In this document: in pieces, positions 59,574-64,000 of the stretch
How the letters are laid out: every line of letters starts with the position of its first letter
Numbering within the stretch: the stretch's first letter is position 1
NCBI GenBank assembly: GCA_045531455.1
Contig: JAZSEA010000119.1
Coordinates: 1 to 64,000 of the forward strand
DNA length: 64,000 bases
Reading direction: 5' to 3'
Origin: CAG-390 sp045531455
Lineage (GTDB): Bacteria; Bacillota; Clostridia; Oscillospirales; CAG-272
The notes under the pieces: generated by a model
What the model was told of the DNA's origin: nothing
What the model saw: the letters and a program-made list of their open reading frames with translations, nothing else
The model's database searches: none
Translations under genes and position numbers: made by a program

Positions 59574-59843
59574 TCAGATGCGGTGCATCGAATTGAAAAT
59601 ATCCTCGTGCATAGTTGCGATACGGAGACCGCTTGCGTCGCCGAGTGCGCTCATTTTATCAACGAAATCACCGAAAGCGCAGGAAAGCCCGTCGATGTCG
59701 ACAAGAACGATCATAGCGAAATACTCGCGCAGAACGCTCTGAGAAATATCGATAATGTTCGCGCCCATCTGTGAGCACTCTGTTGCGACCTTTGCAACGA
59801 TTCCTACATTGTCCTTACCCGTAACGGTAATTACTGCCTTCAT
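59574..59843 (-). CDS. UPF0237 ACT-domain protein
   Basis: An 89-aa single ACT domain starting at MKAVITVTGKDNVGIVAKVA, with SQMGANIIDISQSVL near 31 and FAMIVLVDI near 45. ACT domains bind amino acids or small effectors; GcvR-like proteins have this fold. The start is at 59843 (GGAGGT-5 nt-ATG). It is the first gene of the operon that continues with the UPF0210 partner, and it probably senses the substrate for that protein. Confidence 0.88.
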   Translation of the reverse strand: MKAVITVTGKDNVGIVAKVATECSQMGANIIDISQSVLREYFAMIVLVDIDGLSCAFGDFVDKMSALGDASGLRIATMHEDIFNSMHRI

Positions 59844-59877
59844 GATGTACCTCCGAAAAAAAGAATAGGTATTATAT

Positions 59878-59906
59878 ATTATAATATTTTTGTCGGGGTT
59901 TGTCAA
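59878..59906 (-). promoter_or_regulatory. Promoter of the ACT-UPF0210 operon
   Basis: Minus strand TTGACA (59901-59906), 17-bp spacer, TATAAT (59878-59883). Confidence 0.9.
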
Positions 59907-59968
59907 GAGCGGAACGAAAGCTTTTAGACTTGCTTTAAATTTTCACTCACCTTTGAGTATAAAAAGTA

Positions 59969-59997
59969 TTTACTTTTTCTTAAAAATGTGTTATAAT
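59969..59997 (+). promoter_or_regulatory. Promoter of the structured RNA
   Basis: TTTACT (59969-59974), 17-bp spacer, TATAAT (59992-59997); predicts a transcript start near 60003, at the 5' base of the closing stem. Confidence 0.8.
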
Positions 59998-60002
59998 ACT
60001 AT

Positions 60003-60212
60003 TGCTACACAATTCAATCAACAAACAATCAGGAAAGCTCTCTTTTTTTGGAGAGTTCTTTCTCCGTATCTGCATTTACTTTATGAATTTGGTAAAAGCG
60101 CAAATTCCACTTAGTAAATGCAGGAAACTTTCCTCTTTTGTTGAGAATTGTGTAGCAACAATCGGAGCTTGCGTTTTTCGGTGCGTGTAGCTTCGGTTAC
60201 ACGCACTTTTTA
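60003..60212 (+). ncRNA. Structured RNA ending in an intrinsic terminator
   Basis: About 210 nt starting at a clear promoter. The closing stem is long: 60003-60015 pairs perfectly with 60145-60157 (13 bp), 60018-60025 with 60137-60144 (8 bp), and 60031-60037 with 60128-60134 (7 bp). Two inner hairpins follow: CTCTC/GAGAG (60038-60055), which competes with GGAGA/TCTCC (60050-60065), and TGCATTTACT/AGTAAATGCA (60071-60122), holding GAATTTG/CAAATTC. The RNA ends with an intrinsic terminator 22 nt before a coding gene. It fits a regulated leader or a stand-alone small RNA; no known class is recognised (not T-box, no 6S likeness strong enough). Confidence 0.72.
60181..60212 (+). terminator. Intrinsic terminator in the 60235 gene leader
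   Basis: GTGCGTGTA / TACACGCAC with loop GCTTCGGT and five T. Its left arm contains GTGTAGC, the same heptamer as the 3' strand of the closing stem (60150-60156). Confidence 0.85.
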
Positions 60213-60234
60213 ATTATATCAAGGAGGAAACACA

Positions 60235-60825
60235 ATGAAAATCTCAAAAAAAGACATTAATCAAAGTCCACTTTACAAAGCAATTCGTGCACGCGCACTC
60301 AAAGATAGCGCAACAACAATTATTATTTCGGCAATTTCATGGTTTGGCGCATGGTTTTCAAGTATCATATTCATAATACCCGCTGTATATTTCAGCTTAC
60401 GTCTGTGGCGCGATTGCATAAAATCATTAAGTCTCTCCAAAGCCGCATTGGCGGAACTTGAAAGTGAAGTTTTTACTGACATTCAGAAGCAGGCATTTCT
60501 TGATGAAAACCTTAACATGTTCGGTGTTATGACAGATCGCGGTCTTATTGTAAGAGCGGCATTTATCCCATATGAAAGCATTAACGAAATGCGCTTTCTG
60601 CCAAAAAAATGGCGTTGGGATGCAGTTCTGCTCGGATTTGGGCTCCGTTCAACACCTGCATATCTTATAATTACGTATACCGTGAACGGCAAGAAAAATA
60701 CAGCTATTAAAAATCTCCCGACCAACCGAAATATTTCTGCGGATATTGAAGAATTTACAGCAGATGTAACCGCACACCCCGGTGCGAAGATCACGGTTCA
60801 TAACGAGTATCTATTTGTGAATTGA
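60235..60825 (+). CDS. Two-helix membrane protein with PH-like domain
   Basis: A 196-aa protein with two membrane helices (about 27-47 and 48-60) and a C-terminal domain of about 120 residues. That domain has MFGVMTDRGLIVRAAFIPYESINEMRFLPKKWRW and a strand-rich end, in the manner of YcxB/bacterial PH-like proteins. AAGGAGG stands before the start, so it would be translated when the leader terminator is passed. Similar overall plan to the cassette protein at 7394, but not evidently homologous. Function unknown. Confidence 0.65.
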   Translation: MKISKKDINQSPLYKAIRARALKDSATTIIISAISWFGAWFSSIIFIIPAVYFSLRLWRDCIKSLSLSKAALAELESEVFTDIQKQAFLDENLNMFGVMTDRGLIVRAAFIPYESINEMRFLPKKWRWDAVLLGFGLRSTPAYLIITYTVNGKKNTAIKNLPTNRNISADIEEFTADVTAHPGAKITVHNEYLFVN

Positions 60826-60854
60826 TTCAGTTAATACAATATTTTGCCAAAAGT

Positions 60855-60882
60855 GGTGAATTTCATATTCACCTCTTTTTTT
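60855..60882 (+). terminator. Terminator after the PH-like protein gene
   Basis: GGTGAAT / ATTCACC with loop TTCAT and a T run. The rest of the 60826-60987 stretch shows no gene. Confidence 0.88.
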
Positions 60883-60987
60883 ATTTGATGTAGTACGCGA
60901 TTGTTGAATCTTACCTATACCTCTTCCCCTCCATCCGTCATTCTATTGTTTACAGTGATGAAATGTTGGAAAAGCGGCAAATATTGC

Positions 60988-61044
60988 TTGACTTTTCCAT
61001 TAATTCATGGTATAATTTTCTCAAATAGAACATTTGTTCTATTT
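60988..61044 (+). promoter_or_regulatory. Promoter with LexA-type operator
   Basis: TTGACT (60988-60993), 17-bp spacer, TATAAT (61011-61016). A perfect palindrome with 10-bp arms AAATAGAACA / TGTTCTATTT around TT (61023-61044) covers the start of transcription. It contains GAAC-N4-GTTC, the Gram-positive LexA core. A 5' leader of about 90 nt with small hairpins (TGACC/GGTCA; CGCGG/CCGCG) follows. Confidence 0.85.
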
Positions 61045-61134
61045 ATATATTGACCGAAAGGTCATCTCTCTCGCGGTATGTCGGGAATCCGCGATGAGGC
61101 TTGGCTTCGGAATATATCTGAAAGGAAAATTTTC

Positions 61135-61218
61135 ATGAAAAGATTCACTATTGAAATAAGCAAAAGGCTTAATATTTATTTCTCCAAAGCAAAGCTCGCG
61201 GGAGGTGGATGCGCATGA
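61135..61218 (+). CDS. 27-aa micro-ORF at the head of the LexA-controlled operon
   Basis: ATG at 61135 after AAAGGAAAA; a short basic peptide of 27 residues beginning MKRFTIEISKRLNIYFSKAK and ending in a Gly-rich CA. Its stop overlaps the next gene start (ATGA) and the RBS GGAGGTGG for the next gene lies inside it, so reading it would couple translation. Could be a real phage-type small protein or a leader; not an artefact of repetition. Confidence 0.6.
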   Translation: MKRFTIEISKRLNIYFSKAKLAGGGCA

Positions 61219-61523
61219 TGAGGGGTGACTCATACAGCCTGCCGATCAGCATCGAGACCACGGCGGGTGTGGCAAATGCCGACGTTTTCGAGGAAGTCGA
61301 GGTATGTATCGGCAACGAGATACGCAAAACACTCACTTCGGGTGAGATCGAATTCGACGCGGAGCGTTCGCTTTTCCTCGTTCCTCTTACACAGGAGGAG
61401 ACTTTCGGTCTTCGCGGCAGAGCGAGGGTAAACGTACGCTGTAAATATCACGGCGGCGACGTTGTCGGCGTAGATCTCGGTGTCCTTGACTTTGCTCCCA
61501 CACTCTCAAGGGAGGTGCTCTGA
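61215..61523 (+). CDS. Phage-like structural protein, about 100 aa
   Basis: A 102-aa protein beginning MMRGDSYSLPISIETTAGVANADVF, with beta-strand-rich wording (EVCIGNEIRKTLTSGEIEFD, then RARVNVRCKYHGGDVVGVDLG). I cannot place it in a named family, but the style matches small tail or baseplate-adjacent proteins. The start may be 61215 or 61218; both lie within spacing of GGAGG. The stop shares two bases (TGATG) with the next start. Part of a coupled three-gene operon under the LexA-type operator. Confidence 0.6.
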   Translation: MMRGDSYSLPISIETTAGVANADVFEEVEVCIGNEIRKTLTSGEIEFDAERSLFLVPLTQEETFGLRGRARVNVRCKYHGGDVVGVDLGVLDFAPTLSREVL

Positions 61524-64000
61524 TGGAAGAGATCAGCGTAAAGCTCAATGAGTTTCCGACGATACACGTCTCGCTCGGAAACGTAAATATCAGCCAGCAT
61601 CCCAAGCCCACCTCTCATTCCCTTCTCGAGGATCGCGATGACTCGGATCAGCATCCGATCTCGGCTATCACGGGACTTTCCGATGCTCTTGATTTAAAGA
61701 TCGAGCAAAGAGAACTTGATTCTGCGGTCGATTCCGCGCTCGGCGAAGCCAAGGATCGCGGCGACTTTGACGGAAAAAGCGCATACGAATATGCAAAGGA
61801 TGCGGGTTACGCGGGCAGCGAGGCGGATTTTGCCGAAAAGCTTGCCGCCGATTGCAGCTCGGTACACATAGGTCCCTCAGCTCCCGAAAAGGACGCAGAC
61901 CTTTGGATCGACACCGATGAGGAGCCCGAGAAGGAAGAAATCAATATTCCCACTCCTGATTTTGCCGCAAGTGAAGATGAGGATGGCCATATCCTCAACC
62001 GCACGCATTTTGTCGACAAGGACGGCGTGGTTCATAAGCTCGACAACAAATATATCGACGCCGATTGGATGGCAACGAGTGAGGAGCATATCGCAACAGC
62101 AGAGGTCATCCGCGAGCAGAAGGTCACAAGCACATGGTCGGACTTGCAGTACACCTTGCAGCCGGGTATCGAGTATGACGTTATCATCAACGATGTGGTA
62201 TATCCGTGTGTCGCGTGGGGATCGGGTGCGGTTCAGCTCGGAAACAATACGTCGCTGTCAAAAAACAATTATCCGTTCTGTGTTTATTGGGCAGGCGGCA
62301 CGGCTACGATGGGCATGTTCTTCTACGATAAAAATGTGTTCAGTTCTCCGATTTACCTCAAGGTAACGGAACACAGTTGGACGGATTACAACAAGCTCCC
62401 CGAGGGATTTCTCCCCGAGTGCGTTGTTAAGTCCGTCAATGGCATCACCCCCGACGAGAACGGAAATGTTGAGATCGAGGTGAGTGGTGGCGGTGCGGAG
62501 GTTTCTTCCGTTGAACCGTTGGAAGACGATATCCCGAAGGTGTTCTTCGGCGGTGCGTTACAGCAGACCAAAGACGAAGCTGTTGTGCCGTTCCGCTATA
62601 TCTCCAAAACCGAGGATATTTCGGGCTATGCGGAAATCAAGGCACAGGGCAACAGCTCTATGTCTTACCCTAAAAAGAATCAGACCGTAAAGCTGTTCAA
62701 GGATGCAGAATGCACCGAAAAGCTGAAAGTGGACTTCAAAGGATGGGGTAAGCAGAACAAATTCTGTTTCAAAGCAAATTGGATCGACCTTACCCACGCA
62801 AGAAACGTGGTATCTGCCCGTCTGTGGGCTGATGTGGTGAAGTCCAGAGCCAACTATGCGGAACTACCCGAACTGCTCCGCACAACCCCCAATCAGGGTG
62901 CGATGGACGGCTTCCCGATCAAGGTCTACGCAAACGGCGTGTATCAGGGTAGATATACGCTGAACATCCCGAAGGATAAGTGGGCATTCAACATGGACGA
63001 TGATCTTGACAATCATTGCGTTCTGTGCGGTGAAAACTATGCAAGCGGATGCTTCCGTGCGGCGGCTAACATCAACGAATCCGACTGGACGGATGAAATT
63101 CACGATACTGTTCCGACATCCATAAAAACGAGATGGAACGAAGTAATCTCTTTCGTTATGAACTCCACGGACGAAGACTTCAAGGCAAATCTCGGAAATT
63201 ACTTCGATGTTGACAGCCTTATAGACTATCATCTCTTTGGTCTGGCTTCTTGTGGTTTCGATGCTTACGGTAAGAATCAGCTTTATCTGACCTATGACGG
63301 TCAGAAGTGGATCGCTTCGATGTACGATATGGACTCCACATGGGGTCTGTATTGGAACGGCAGCAAGTTTGTCGCAACAGACTATCCGAGAACATCCTAT
63401 GAAGATTATGTTTCGGGGGATGCGTCCTGCTCGGGTGAAGGCAATCTGTTGTATAACCGTTTGGAAGCCCTGTTCTATGAAAAACTGCAAGCACGTTGGG
63501 CTGAACTGCGGAACGGTGTGTTGACGATTGATAACGTCATCAATCGTTTTGAACGATTTACCGACATTGCTTCGGCTGACCTTGTAAAAGAGGACTACGC
63601 TTCTACCACGGGCGGCGGCAAGTTTACGGGCATCCCTTCGCAGTCTACAAATAATATTCAGCAGATTCGTGCCTATGCGATAGCAAGATTGGTGTGGACG
63701 GATGAGTATGTAGAGAACCTTACACCTGCCGTCCCTGTGCCGTGTACAGGTATTACACTGTCTACATCTACTCTGACCTTTACGGCAGAAGGTAGGCAGA
63801 CACTTACTGCAACCGTGACACCTGACGGATGCACCGATGCAATCACGTGGGAAAGCGATAATCAGAGCATTGCAACCGTGGTTGGTGGTGTGGTTACTGC
63901 CGTTGCAAACGGTTCTTGCAACATCACTGCTTATTGCGGTGAATATTCTGCAAGCTGTGCTGTTTCAGTATCGGGCATCGTTGAGCCTGTGCCTTGTACA
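61523..64000 (+). CDS. Giant tail-fibre/CotH-kinase-like/Ig-like fusion, incomplete at the window end
   Basis: Open from ATG 61523 (GGGAGGT 8 nt before) to the end, at least 826 codons without stop. Residues 1-130 form a phage-tail-like acidic start. Then come a domain with DLQYTLQPGIEYDVIINDVVY near 212 and the tail-type phrase VNGITPDENGNVEIEV near 308. A CotH-kinase-like domain spans about 360-720: RNVVSARLWADVV, GFPIKVYANGVYQGRYTLNI near 464, KWAFNMDDDLDNH near 486, ASMYDMDSTWGLYWNG near 590. Residues after about 745 look like a bacterial Ig-like (BIG2) domain. CotH proteins are atypical secreted protein kinases of spore coats. Base use changes near 62500. Confidence 0.75.
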   Translation, partial: MEEISVKLNEFPTIHVSLGNVNISQHPKPTSHSLLEDRDDSDQHPISAITGLSDALDLKIEQRELDSAVDSALGEAKDRGDFDGKSAYEYAKDAGYAGSEADFAEKLAADCSSVHIGPSAPEKDADLWIDTDEEPEKEEINIPTPDFAASEDEDGHILNRTHFVDKDGVVHKLDNKYIDADWMATSEEHIATAEVIREQKVTSTWSDLQYTLQPGIEYDVIINDVVYPCVAWGSGAVQLGNNTSLSKNNYPFCVYWAGGTATMGMFFYDKNVFSSPIYLKVTEHSWTDYNKLPEGFLPECVVKSVNGITPDENGNVEIEVSGGGAEVSSVEPLEDDIPKVFFGGALQQTKDEAVVPFRYISKTEDISGYAEIKAQGNSSMSYPKKNQTVKLFKDAECTEKLKVDFKGWGKQNKFCFKANWIDLTHARNVVSARLWADVVKSRANYAELPELLRTTPNQGAMDGFPIKVYANGVYQGRYTLNIPKDKWAFNMDDDLDNHCVLCGENYASGCFRAAANINESDWTDEIHDTVPTSIKTRWNEVISFVMNSTDEDFKANLGNYFDVDSLIDYHLFGLASCGFDAYGKNQLYLTYDGQKWIASMYDMDSTWGLYWNGSKFVATDYPRTSYEDYVSGDASCSGEGNLLYNRLEALFYEKLQARWAELRNGVLTIDNVINRFERFTDIASADLVKEDYASTTGGGKFTGIPSQSTNNIQQIRAYAIARLVWTDEYVENLTPAVPVPCTGITLSTSTLTFTAEGRQTLTATVTPDGCTDAITWESDNQSIATVVGGVVTAVANGSCNITAYCGEYSASCAVSVSGIVEPVPCT

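Noticed and set aside
60003..60212. T-box or 6S RNA
   Set aside because: No T-box sequence (UGGN' bulge context) or specifier stem could be found; the branched fold with its own terminator does not match the single long bubble of 6S well. A covariance search would settle this.
1..64000. rRNA and tRNA genes
   Set aside because: No conserved rRNA segments or complete cloverleaf patterns were recognised; short or unusual tRNAs could be missed by eye.

Overview
The window looks like the chromosome of an anaerobic, Gram-positive Clostridia-type bacterium (Bacillota), probably gut-associated. Supporting signs are WhiA, a SpoIID-domain protein, VanZ- and LiaF-like proteins, lipobox lipoproteins, a class A PBP without outer-membrane genes, strong AGGAGG ribosome binding sites, and many TTGACA-N17-TATAAT promoters. 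I cannot name a genus. No rRNA or tRNA gene was found.

Layout. 1-560: intergenic repeats (2.2 copies of an exact 200-bp unit, then an array of small hairpins). 626-2543: nagBA for amino-sugar use. 2568-6352: a PHP protein and a minus-strand run of Nudix, VanZ-like, methyltransferase-like and membrane proteins. 6375-9106: an unusual tandem cassette region downstream of rpsI, with small genes that share promoters, tails and copies of the rpsI 3' end. 9094-11146: rpsI, rplM with a leader, and an S1-domain protein. 11187-17762: a large LRR lipoprotein, a secreted glycosidase-like protein and two LiaF/DUF4097-type envelope proteins. 17792-25343: pcrA with a 19-aa leader ORF, two membrane proteins, secA. 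25480-27218: a Phd/PIN toxin-antitoxin pair and mnmA. 27612-34996: a DUF4430-like lipoprotein, a class A PBP, a small anchored protein, dnaE. 35206-37702: whiA, murB and a HAD phosphatase in one operon. 37893-48534: one long plus-strand run (unknown gene, coaE, lytic transglycosylase, M18 peptidase, prfA, threonylcarbamoyl-AMP synthase, topoisomerase A subunit, coiled-coil protein, SpoIID-like protein). 48998-50628: ECF-like sigma factor and its membrane partner. 50893-56184: two divergent carbohydrate operons. 56537-59843: DUF3737, amidohydrolase, UPF0210 and ACT-domain proteins in one coupled operon. 60003-60825: a structured RNA with its own terminator in front of a membrane protein gene. 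60988-64000: a promoter with a perfect LexA-type operator driving a 27-codon ORF, a 102-aa protein and a giant CotH-kinase-like/Ig-like protein that runs off the window.

The strongest candidates for undescribed biology are: (1) the rpsI-linked cassette array; (2) three complete and one truncated copy of a ~300-325-bp element with heptamer ends and hairpins, each complete copy starting within about 22 nt after a stop codon; (3) the 60003-60212 RNA, whose 5' strand could pair with either its closing stem or the terminator arm; and (4) the SOS-type promoter driving a phage-tail-like CotH fusion. All calls come from reading the sequence; no database search was run.
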